Of a DNA stretch of 64,000 nt, positions 37,001 to 49,000 are shown one piece after another. Each line of letters begins with the position of its first letter. Within the stretch, counting starts at the first letter, position 1. The notes beneath the pieces were generated by a model. It was not told where the DNA came from and ran no database searches. It saw only the letters and a list, made by a program, of their open reading frames with translations. The translations under genes were made by a program, and so were the position numbers. Location of the stretch: NCBI GenBank assembly GCA_907163375.1, contig CAJQUW010000909.1, positions 372,001 through 436,000 of the forward strand, written 5' to 3'. The stretch comes from Prostheceraeus crozeri (Eukaryota; Platyhelminthes; Polycladida; Euryleptidae).

Positions 37001-40000
37001 ATTTGGTACACTCTTCATTCTTGCCTAACAATCAGTGCAAAAGAATGAGAGTGAGATAAACACAACTCGGCCACATGAATGAAAGGCGTTTCACCTAGCA
37101 TGCTTCCGATTATGAAAAAGGTTCATAAAAAGGCAGAACAGAGCAATTTGAAAGTCAACGCAACAAAGTCGAAAGAAACTATTTTCAAGAGACCAAGGGC
37201 CCAACAAGAACCTCAACCCTTATCAGAGATAAAGCGCCACCAGGAAATGACAATCTTGAGTGTCACCTTCACTGATCGACTTAAGATGGATATCCATGTT
37301 GCTAAACAAAGAAGAAAACGTGATGGAAGTTTGTATGCCATAAAGATCCTGAAGAACCACGGTGCTAAAGCACATTCTGTCCACCAAGTCTATAACGCTC
37401 TTATTCTCAGTCGTCTCCTGTACGCGATACCAAGCTGGTGGGGCTTCGCAAGCGAGAACGATAAGAGACGTCTAAATAGTTACATCAAGAGAAGCATTCG
37501 TTTCAAGTACTGCAAGGAAACTGACTTACTAAGTACAGTTAGAAAGACCGAGAACCGTCTGTTCAGGAAGATCATCACCAATGCTGCTCATCCACTTCAC
37601 AAGTGTCTGCCTCCCAAGACTAACAATGTACGAAATCTGCGAAGAAGGCCATACAATTTACAAAGAACTGTGCATAACAATAACACTGGGCGGAATTTTA
37701 TCAACCGACTGCTCCATGCTGACTTTGCTTTTTGATATTCCAAGCCTTCCTTTACCAGCCGTATATTTCAAACCTTCGACTTCTTATAGTAGACCTATTC
37801 ACTTGTCACCTTTTGAATTGTAATCCTTCATGCGTCTGTCATTACTGGAATAAAGCTTTTTATTATTATTATTATTTATTTTAATTCAATATGAATTCCA
37901 ACATGAGTCAGCATTGCTTATGTGCGTGCAATATCAACGTTTTCCCTGAACCATTATCTCTATATTCTTTAATTTTCAGTTTTTATCACTGGAAGTTGGT
38001 GAGTCGGCAACGATACAGGTGCAGTTTGATCCCGCTTACAAATCCGATTTGCACATTCGAACGGTGGACGAGGCATTGACGGTGAAATATGACGAACATC
38101 CTCACGTGGTATGTCGATCATAGGTTTCTCAAATATCGCATTTTCCACTTAAATGTCAATCCATCGCACATCTTAACTAGGATTGAAAACATGTTTTTGA
38201 AATGTTTTAAAATAAAAAATTTATGTACACAAATACCTAGAACCGACACCCATAGGTGTGATAGTTATCCCAATACATTCCAGTTCACGTGTAGACTGCA
38301 TGTGTAGTCAAATTGAAAGCAAAGACAAATCCGTCATCAGATGTTTTAGCTGATAAATGATAGCAAAAAGTAGAGTAAATTGCCCGTTCAACGCGCAATA
38401 TTCGAGTTATGTGCGCCGAATTAATTAATTCTATTTTCATTACTAAACTGAAATGATCCTCTTTTCTGTCTTCTTCAAATTCAGCTAGCATTGCAAAAAA
38501 TCATGAATTTAGATTGATTAAAAGTTTAATCATGATACTGATAAATTGCAATCGATAGTTATTTCTTCCGAATCCTAGCGTCTATCATCTTCATCCGCAC
38601 GACAACATAATATGATTCATTGCATGCGTTTTATAAGCGAAGTGTGCTTTTATCACTGAATCTGTTTAGAAGCTGCGCTTCATATTTTGAGTTTTTAACT
38701 CTGTAATACGAGTAGATAAAGAAACCATTGTATTACGTATAGCTGTGGAATTTAGAATCAATGTTGCTAACAAAACGACTGCTGTTGATGATGATCATGC
38801 AATAATGTCATTCTTATGGCTACTGATGCCACAACACAAAGTCAAAGATATATACAAGCCTACATCCATCATTTCTTTAACTACAATGAAGCTTTTACGT
38901 CGCTACTCCCCTTACTTGGGGCTTGGACGGTGCTGACCATAGAAATTGACAACAATAAAACCTCTAGAATGGAAACTAAGCTTCATGCAATGCACAATAA
39001 CGGCACATAAATCGCACGCATTTTCACTTAGCTTCACCTGCCAACGTCTGTATCATTGGGTTAGAATCAGTCACATGAGTAAATCAAAGCTTTTAATTGG
39101 TTCTTCATGCCCCAACTTAGTTCCCCCGGATGTTCCGCGACCTTGAGTCAATTTCCATTCTAGCGAACTTCAGATAAACAGTTTATTTCTATGGTGCTGA
39201 CATAGTCAGACTTATGGAGCGTTGTAGTACTTTTAGTCCGGATGCCCTTCCTGCCGACTTCCAATGACACCTTCGGGGTTCGACCTCTGGACCAAAAGAT
39301 CGCTAGGCCAAGCACTTAACCATCACTGTGTACCACGGAGACCACTCCTACAAACCTATTATTTTAAACCACAAAACATGCCTAATTGTTTTGGAGAAGT
39401 TGCCTGATATATTCCAACATCTGGTCAAATCTCATAAATTCCTGATATTGCTTAATCATCATTTGCTTGATTTGCAGGATCACATAGCTCTACGCGGTGA
39501 AGTATATTTTCCTAATCTGTCTTTTGAACATCGAGAAGTCAATTTTGGTTGTATTTTGAATCACACTGAAGTGACTCGCTATCTCAACGTCACTAACACG
39601 TCTCCCATGCCGGTTCGATACCGATTCAGTTTTCTCGAACAGCAAGACAGACCAAGTGTCATCTTTCATCGACAACCACGTCAAACTACTCCGGATATAG
39701 AAGTGATAGAGTTTGAAGAAGAAGTGGACAGTCCAATGGGACAGAAACATGTAGAAGAAGTAGAAGAAGAAGATGAAGGAGTTGAAATTGTTGATGTTGA
39801 TGAAAAGGATCAAGGAACAGAGAAGGAAATTAGCAATGGCACTGGAAGTGGACAACTTCATCCAGTAAGTCTTGTATCCACATGAAAGTAGTGATTTACA
39901 GCTTAAATCTGCTTAGTTTAATGGCATGAATAACATCAATGCAACTTCAAAATAGATGCGAAAATAAAAATAATTCAATTTCAACGAACATGAGCCCTGT

Positions 40001-43000
40001 TATGTGAAAACATTTTCAAGTCGCAGATTTACGTTCATTGGTTACGGGCATTCCAGTTTAGGGTTGTAGCGGACGTTGAATACTTGAAAATTCGACCGAA
40101 ATTTCAGCAAGTGCCTAAGTTTCAGCCAAAAATCTTGATTTATGACACTAAACAAGGTTTGTTTTATATATGCCTTGATTGATTGAATTACTCATGGTTG
40201 GAAAAATCAAGTATTCGATTGTTTTATATATTTGAGATAACAATAATTAATTTTGGCTATTTTCCACAACCATTCTCAAGTAAAAAGAAATATATAATAT
40301 AAAATGTACTACAGCTTTCAATTGGTTGCATGGTTGGGGTGGTGTATCACGGATTTTTGCCCACTGTGCTGTATAGTGATTGCTATTTCTTGCCATGATG
40401 AATGCTACGAACTCACAAAGACATCTTAAAAATGATTGTCACAAAGACATTTTTTGGAAAGTTGTACATTTTATACATATATTTCTTTTTATTTGGCAAT
40501 GACTGCGGAATATAGCCCAAATCAATAGTTGCTATCTCATTTATATGTAAGACCATCAAATTCTTGATTTTCCTACCATAATTAGAAAGTTTTTCTTTGA
40601 TTTTAGCACATTCTCTAACGGTATATTATTCTCCTAATAGGGGGACGTCACATCAGAATTAGAGATCCGAGGGATCCAATTACCGATCCGATTCGATCAC
40701 TTCCTAAGATCGAGCTACATCTGGGTTGATTATGCATTGATTTAAATATCCAGTCAATATGTATATTTAAATATATACATTTATATTATATATACAAAAT
40801 ATAAAGAGTTGCAGAGTGAAAAACTCAAAGCCGCACATTTTCTACAGAACAATCAAGTTCAAACAGGATCAACAGCGATGTAATATGGTGAAAAGTATCT
40901 ATATATCAATATAGGGCATCTATATTTCAAAAGAAATTATTCGCATCCAAATATCGGAATTTTCCGACGATAAAATATTGGTACTTATAGGTTATCTCCC
41001 CCCCCTAGGTTTTCAAATTTGTCTAAAATCTGCAAAAATGAATCAATCGTCACCAAACTTCATGTAGACGTTTTTGAGTATATTTTCTATCCACATACAA
41101 AAATCTATGCAAATCGGACAAGTACTTTTTGCATTAGAGATGATAACGTGAAGCGTAGCGATGTCAACAGCCTGATCTGACCCTCTGTTCGACGCATTAT
41201 TATTACTTATTTGTGGGTTGTTCTCAATCCCTCTTCGTCTCATCCACTGCTATTTGAAATCTTCCCACGACCACTACCTTGCCACACCTTTTTAAAGTTG
41301 AAAATGTTAGTGTAAGGTCATCATCACTTCATGAGTTGTCGGGAAATTACTTTTTGGCCTCATGTTCTTTCTGCTCAGGCGATGAGGTCAGAAGAAGTCA
41401 AATCAAGTTGCAGCAACGCTTCACTTCAAGTTATCGCCCCTATTTCAAAAACTATTTGTCCAATTTGCACAAGTTTTGGTGTGTGGGTAAAAAATATCAT
41501 CACTCGCGTGCACGAAAAGTTTTGTAACGATTGATTCTTTTCTACGGATTTTACACAAATTTGAAAACGTGGGGGAGATAACCCATACGTACCAAAATAT
41601 TTTGAATATTCCAATTTTTTGGGATGAAAATCTTATCAAGCGCCGGCTTCAATGTCAATGGTGTCTTGCATCTTCAAGAGGAGCGTCAAAAGTCAAATAT
41701 TTCAACTGTCTGAATTATTCAATCTTCATGTAGGTATAAAGAATAGTGATGATTACTATGATGTTAGAAATGAAATTTTCATCAGTTACAATGAATGTTC
41801 ATGTTGATTTTTAGACTATTATTTATGCACTGATATCGAATTTTCATTTCCATAAAGAAACGCATGCACCGTAAAAGGATTGCCTTTAAGGTATGATGAG
41901 CATCATGCTCATGTGATTGGTAAAAAGTAATTCAGATGATTTACCTTTATACTTCGTGGCCCATAATGTATCGTCGTATGTAAATTTTGATTTCTTAATC
42001 ATCACTGCTATTCGATGTTTTATGCAATTAAAGATTGATGTTTTATGACAGTTTGATTTTGTATGGAAAAAAATATTATTTAATAAATAAACTCATTGAT
42101 TATTGAAGTGAGAAGTACTTTCATTTAATTGATGATTGAGTGCTTGGATTTTTTTATATGCTTTATTAAAAAGCTTGCGTATTTAGCTAAATAGTTACTC
42201 TTGTACCTCAAAACTGTGCTGTGACACTACTTGCGTGCTGTGTTGCAGAAGACATAAATACCTCCTGATAATTCCACTTTACTTATGGATTAATTGAACA
42301 TGCAAAAATCTTTAATTTGTGATGTGTAACATTACTCGTATATTATTCAAACATCGTAGTGTTCGTCGTCTTTCAGCAATTATGAGAAGAGGAGTTTTTC
42401 GACGATGACTTTATTGTAAAAATTCATAAATAAATTTGACCGATGTTTCAGACAGCACCGCTGTCCATCGTCAGGGCCTTCATGCATAAAGTGACATACC
42501 GACAATCGCGACCACAGTGAACAAAATTCTAGTCATGAAAAATGACGCACAACACAGCAAAGCGGATGATGAAGATCACAGGCCTATTTCACACTACATA
42601 GAAATCGCGAACTACCAGTACTAATACTGTCAGTGAGATAACTCGCGCCAGACACCAACCTGGTATTTCACCTCTCCGCAGCAGAGTATTCAGTGAATAG
42701 GAAAAATCTAATTGGTACAGTAACAATAATTAATAATTATGCTGTAGGCAATACATGGTATATACACGTAAAAGAAAAAAGAAAAAAGAGAAGGAATGAC
42801 AATTACAATTCATCATATAAAGGCGAAATAGGGAGGTCACATCGGTTGAGACACAAATTTCTTTTGGCATGCCATGCCTCCAAAAATAGACGTTCATGAT
42901 AGTTCTTTTCATGGCATACTATCTCTGCCGAGCTCCAGTCGACAGAATGGCCTTCTTCGATGGCATGTTCAGCTAAAGCAGACTTGTTTGGCTGAATAAG

Positions 43001-46000
43001 GCGCACTGCTGCTTGATCCTGTTTAAGGCGAGTTTGAAAACTATTCCCTGTTTGCCCAATGTATGAACGATTACAATCATTGCATGGGATCTTATACACA
43101 AATCCACAATTCAAGGTAGGGTCAACTTTGTCTTTTGGTAGTGTGTCCCAACCGATGTGACCTCCCTATTTCGCCTTTATATGATGAATTGTAATTGTCA
43201 TTCCTTCTCTTTTTTCTTTTTTCTTTTACGTGTATATACCATGTATTGCCTACAGCATAATTATTAATTATTGTTACTGTACCAATTAGATTTTTCCTAT
43301 TCACTGAATACTCTGCCGCGGAGAGGTGAAATACCAGGTTGGTGTCTGGCGCGAGTTATCTCACTGACAGTATTAGTACTGGTAGTTCGCGATTTCTATG
43401 TAGTGTGAAATAGGCCTGTGATCTTCATCATCCGCTTTGCTGTGTTGTGCGTCATTTTTCATGACTAGAATTTTGTTCACTGTGGTCGCGATTGTCGGTA
43501 TGTCACTTTATGCATGAAGGCCCTGACGATGGACAGCGGTGGGGTCTGAAATATCGGTCAAATTTATTTATGAATTTTTACAATAAAGTCATCGTCGAAA
43601 AACTCCTCTTCTCATTACATTATTCATCAAATTATTTTTGGCAGTGATAATTAATTACTGTTATAATGATCCATTTTTATAATTTTTAAATTTATTGATG
43701 GGTATATCTTGACAAAAATATTGTGTGAAAGGAAATTAATAAAATCTTCTATCTGGAGGTGAACTTCATATTTTCTTCAATTGCTTGAAAGTGATTGCTT
43801 CACAATGCACTCGTTTTGCATCCCTTAATGACACTCCTCAGCTTGACGAATCATATTTGCATCATAATTGCCATAACAACCGAATCAGCCAAAACTTGAG
43901 GTGTTGAAAATGACCGAATGTAATCATAAACATTTATGAAAATTCATCAAATCAAACTTCAATTTGCTCAAATGTTTGATAAAAACTATTTGAAATGGAT
44001 ATAATCGGTAAAAAATCTTATGTATTTTTGCTGATATTTCAATATCCGAAATGTTTCGTAATTGCATCCCGACCTTATTAATTGTGCTCAAATAATGTCA
44101 TACCACATATTGCGCCGATGTATATTGTAGCTTCCTTATTTGAGCTGACGTCATACAGTACACAAATAATACGAATTAGTTTCTTTTGATCCCATACTTG
44201 ATTTGAACAGAGAAAATGAACGAAACTAAATTCGAAGGTAACTAAGAATTAGGTGGTAGGATATCTGGTTTTGCTAAACACTAGCCACATTTCGGTTGGG
44301 AAGTGCAGAAGTGCCATGGTTCGAATGTCTTCCCCGAGAGGTGCCACCACTCATATTAAAATATAGTAAACTGTGATCACTCATCCTAACCCATCAAATT
44401 TGTTTCCACGAATTCAAAATAGATTTCTATATTAAGACAAGTAACCTGGCAATTGCCAGGTTACTTGTCTTAACATGTAATGAGTAGCGCCTGCGTGACG
44501 CGCCTCAATCTCGGATGCGGTATTAAGTGGTTGCAGAAAGCAGTCCGCCCTCCACGTGCCTGCGTTAAAGCAGTGCCTTCCTGGCTAATTCACGCTCTCA
44601 ACAGATGGTCCGGTGGCCTTGTGGTTAGAGGGTATGCTTGCACGTCCTCTAGCTCCAACGTTGCTGGTTCAAACCTACTCACGACTGATGAGGCCCAGCC
44701 GGCCGAAACATGTCTCGTGGTGGTTACATCTGTTGAGATTTGATAGATTTCTATATGATTAATATATCTTGAACATAGGCAGATGCATCGGTACAATGTC
44801 CTGATTCTTCCGCAAAAATATGAGTAGAGTGATATGATTCTAGTTTAGAAATGCTAGCCGGTACTTCTATATCATAACGCCAGTGGCGTATTTAGGGACA
44901 AGCCATCGGGCCATCCCCCCCCGTCAGGAATTAGTCGTAGTTTTTTTGCAAGAATCCCAGTTGATAACGCTACAGGAAAGCGATCATTCACTGATCTAAA
45001 GCATCTCAAAAATTATTCGCGATCGAGCATAGGAGAAGATCGATTGAATGTATTAAATCAGCATTATATAAACAGAGACATTCAGATCAATCGCAACCAA
45101 TTGTTAGATAACTTTGCCATGCAGAGTAGACGACGATCTGATTTTTTGCAAGTACAAATTCTTCAATATAGACCGGGCACTCCTGAATACCAAGCCGATT
45201 TCTGTTTCATTTGTAACCTGCAGTGACTTGCATAGAACCACGCTCCAATCGGCCAACATGTAGTACCATCACTCGTCATCTTCAGTTATGTTTTGTAATG
45301 TTGATGACGCACTGGATCGCTTTAAAATTGTTTTCCATCCTCGGAGTTTCCAGCTATTGTCCATCTACGAGGCATTGTGCATTAAACGGTTCGCACCCGA
45401 CTTTTGTGTACAGAAAGATATCTTGTTCACTCTACGTCTGCCTTGACTAACTGACTATTGACTTTTGTACTAACATCGTCATGCCGCTAAATTTGTTATT
45501 CACATCCGTGATCAACATGAAATAGACCGGACGAAAGCGCTCGTTGATGAATTTGCTGCTTTTGTCTATTCATAAATTGCTTAGAACTACCAAAATTTTG
45601 AAAAATTTGGCATTCCTGTTTTTTTTTTACTTTTTTGCACAATATTGGACTGCGGAAGATACTATCAGTATAGGATAAATCAAATTATTTCAATTCAATT
45701 CAGCAAAGTAAGTTAGCAATAATTTACTATTGCATAATAGGTCATAGTTACGAATGAATGCAATTTGTGGCACCCCCTGGAGGAATTTCTGGATACGCCA
45801 CTGGATTATGGCGATATGAAATCCTTTGTAGTGAGCTAATTTTCCTTGGCAAACGGCCATGGAAATGCCGGTTAGCATAGTACTAGCCTTAACTTGTTTA
45901 GAATTGCGAGTGAGTGGGGCTTCCCATTCCGTACTTAGTACGGCTTCGTGCATTATGTGCGGGAGGGGTGAGTTTGAAACAAATGGCAAGACTTCCCGCA

Positions 46001-49000
46001 CTGCATGTTACAAGAAGAGTAGTTTACGACTCTCCATTCACCTAGTACTCGCGCATCATTTCCTTCCACGACTCTCATGATTATGTTTGACTATCTTATG
46101 CCTACTTCGGTAGTCCATATCAACCACAGAGTCACAGATAGCACATTAATTCAACAGGGAAAATAACTGCGCGTCTTGGTGGATTTGAACCACCGACCCC
46201 TGGCATTATGGGCCAACACTCTACCGACTGAGCTATCGACGAGCGACAGAATGACATAAGTCCGCAATTGAAGAACCCGCGTAAGAGAATCCGATAGCTT
46301 CGTCCCCCAAGACAACATAGCATTAAGCGTCAAGCTAAACTACTGAAGCAAGCTATCAGTTATTCAAAGACAGCATTATATACTTTGAAACGGGGACTTA
46401 GTCCACACAAGTATTCAAAGAAAGCTGCAATGATAATTCAACAGACGGAAAATAACTGCGCGTCTTGGTGGATTTGAACCACCATATTTAAGTAAGGGAT
46501 GCATTTCTGAGACATTTCAAAAATGCTGTTGTTTGAGCCTTGCTCATGTGAAAATCAGCTAGTCTAATTTCTATCATCACCCTTCATAACCATGTTCACA
46601 GCAGTTAAGGAGTGTCCGCTTTACCTCATTCCTGAATATCCTCATAACCGTAGTTTGAGTTTCTGAATTCTTTTCAGCCCACAGAGAATGATCAAGGAGT
46701 CACACCAGCTTCAGGAATGGCCTCGGGTGAGAATGCTTCTCCCGGAGCTGCATCAGCTGATGTTCCGGTACTCTCATTGGAGTCCAATCGTGGTGAAAAT
46801 GCAGATGCGGATGTAGCAGAGGAGCAAATGGAGGGGGAACAAGCGTCTGAAGAACATGAGGAGTCACAGAGCTTCAAGCGGCCACATTCAGCCTTCGTGG
46901 CCTCCCCTGATGCGCGTCCTGGTACTTCGGAAAGCAAGAAACCAAAATATATCAATCCTGTTCTGGAGTCATTACTGGAGCAGGACAATGAAATAATTCC
47001 CTTGGGGATCGAAGAAGTATTCGACGTTTTACCTTTGTATGGTGAGATCGCTCCTGGACAAACTGAGCAGCTGAGTCTTACCTTCTTTGGACATCCTGAC
47101 ATCGAGGCTCGGGTACAGGCCATGTGTGAGGTGGAAGGAGGCCCAACATACGATATTGACATCAGTGGTGAAGCGTCGTTAGTTGATTATCGATTTGACT
47201 CAGTGGATATTGACTATCAACAAGTGGTGAGTACATAGTAAAATAGCTTATTCGTTCATTTCAGTTGGAAGCTATCTTAGCTCAGTTATATGGGTTCATC
47301 GAATATGAACATTTAAGGTTCGGCCAAATGAACTCCTAAGCTATCATGTACAATACTCTTTTCGCCTAATGAATATTGCGATATAGATAATGGATAATAT
47401 CGACAAATCTCCCTAACCTTCTCTGAATCCAGAAGACTCTGGTTCAAACCTAGGTCGGGTTAGACCTAAAACTTTGAAATTAAGTGCACACTTGCTTCTT
47501 ACTAGGTGCTCATCAAAAGGGGCAGCAACTAAATTTTCAAAAATTATATGTTAGTTCAAAAGATGCAGACCTACGTAGCAATTTTGCGCTTCAATCAATT
47601 TTTTTAAAAAATGATAGTGGCTTCTATGTTTGTCCTTATTCAAAGCCAATATCGGAGTATTTGTTGTTTCATCAAGGATCATGTGTTGATTAACAAAAAA
47701 ATATTATATATTTGCGTATTGTGATTTATTTGCTTCCCTCAGGCACATTCGTTACTGAGCCTCTCAACTTGCCGTTTTAATTCAATTTGGAAGTTTATTA
47801 TGTCAAAAGCATGGCATCCAAAAGAAAGAACATATTTCACCAGAGCGCCTTCATCAACCGTTGGCCACCATAATCACATCCGTCAAAATCTTTCCCAGAT
47901 TCGGGAACGGACTCATTTATATTTATCCAAGAGTAACTAAGTCATTTAAAGAATTGAAAATGAAGAATATCGAGGTGAGCTTGGAAAGAGCCAATATATA
48001 ATAGAAATATAATAATAAGTAATAATAGTAAGTAATGATACAATACAATAAATGTAATATAGTAAACATAATTTAACTATAAAAAATAGTTATAAATTTA
48101 TTTAGTATATCAATATTATTTTTGTCTCTTCCCAAGCTTGCCAAAATACTATAACACACAGCCGACAATACACAATGTATCAAAGAAAACAAGGAAATAG
48201 TCTGATAAAATGAAAATCACAGTAACGTGCAAATAAGTAAAAAAATGGAAAGTCACAAAATCGTGCCACTTTATACTTTGGTCTTATTGCATGCAAAACT
48301 TCAGCCACCCATTCACCTAAAGATATTCAAGCGCTTTCGTTAAGAAATTCGCTTTTTAAATTGATATCAAACATCTGACACAAGGAACTTGCAAATCGAA
48401 AAGAAAAGAATACCCAATATTCGTTTCTATTTCCTTTTAGCCTTACGACCAGGTCTCTTGTGCAGAGATCACTCTCTTTAACTCTGGCAAAGTTGGGTTT
48501 TGCTTTGCTGCTCGTGGTATGTCTTTGGAGATCCAGGTAGAAGATGGTGACCTACCGGTGGAACCTGGGCAGCCCATAATGGTTCCATCATCAGGCTATA
48601 TTCCTGCAAATACTCAACAGCGTATCAAAGTTAAATATCTTCCTGGCATTCCTGAGCGATTCCAACGTTCTTTTGAAGTTCAAGTTGCCCACTTTGAAGC
48701 AGACACTATCACTGTGTGCGGCGAGGGTACGTTCCCCAGGATATCACTCGATCTGCCACGACCGACTGGCAATATCAATGGACAGTATACCACACTGCTC
48801 CGTGAAGTGCGTGCAGAAATGACTGCTGCCAATAATGAAGAGCCTCCAATCGGGCACATAGCAGCACGCGGATATGGAGGTGATGTTGGAATGTCTCCAG
48901 TCTACAGTGGTCGGCCTGCAGATCAAGAAGGACTTTTAAGTGAACTTGAAATGCAGCTAGAAGTGGAGAGAAGAGTTGTTGCTCAATTTGCTGAAATGAT

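Noticed and set aside
42803-43114. Free-standing GIY-YIG homing endonuclease gene
   Set aside because: The domain is embedded in a Penelope-like element with inverted terminal copies and lacks its own complete frame.
45690-46001. 103-codon minus-strand gene
   Set aside because: Its C-terminal third is the translated CAGTGGCGTAT transposon terminus (QWRIQKFLQG), a common false protein; the remainder is not recognised.
46174-46246. tRNA gene on the minus strand
   Set aside because: D arm, anticodon-like stem and T arm are good, but the acceptor stem pairs at only about four positions, the base before the anticodon is not U, and its 3' half with tail is repeated at 46430-46485. It is a SINE head.
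46692-47162. 156-codon gene antisense to HYDIN exon 16
   Set aside because: It is the complement of a strongly coding, GC-rich exon and has no independent support.
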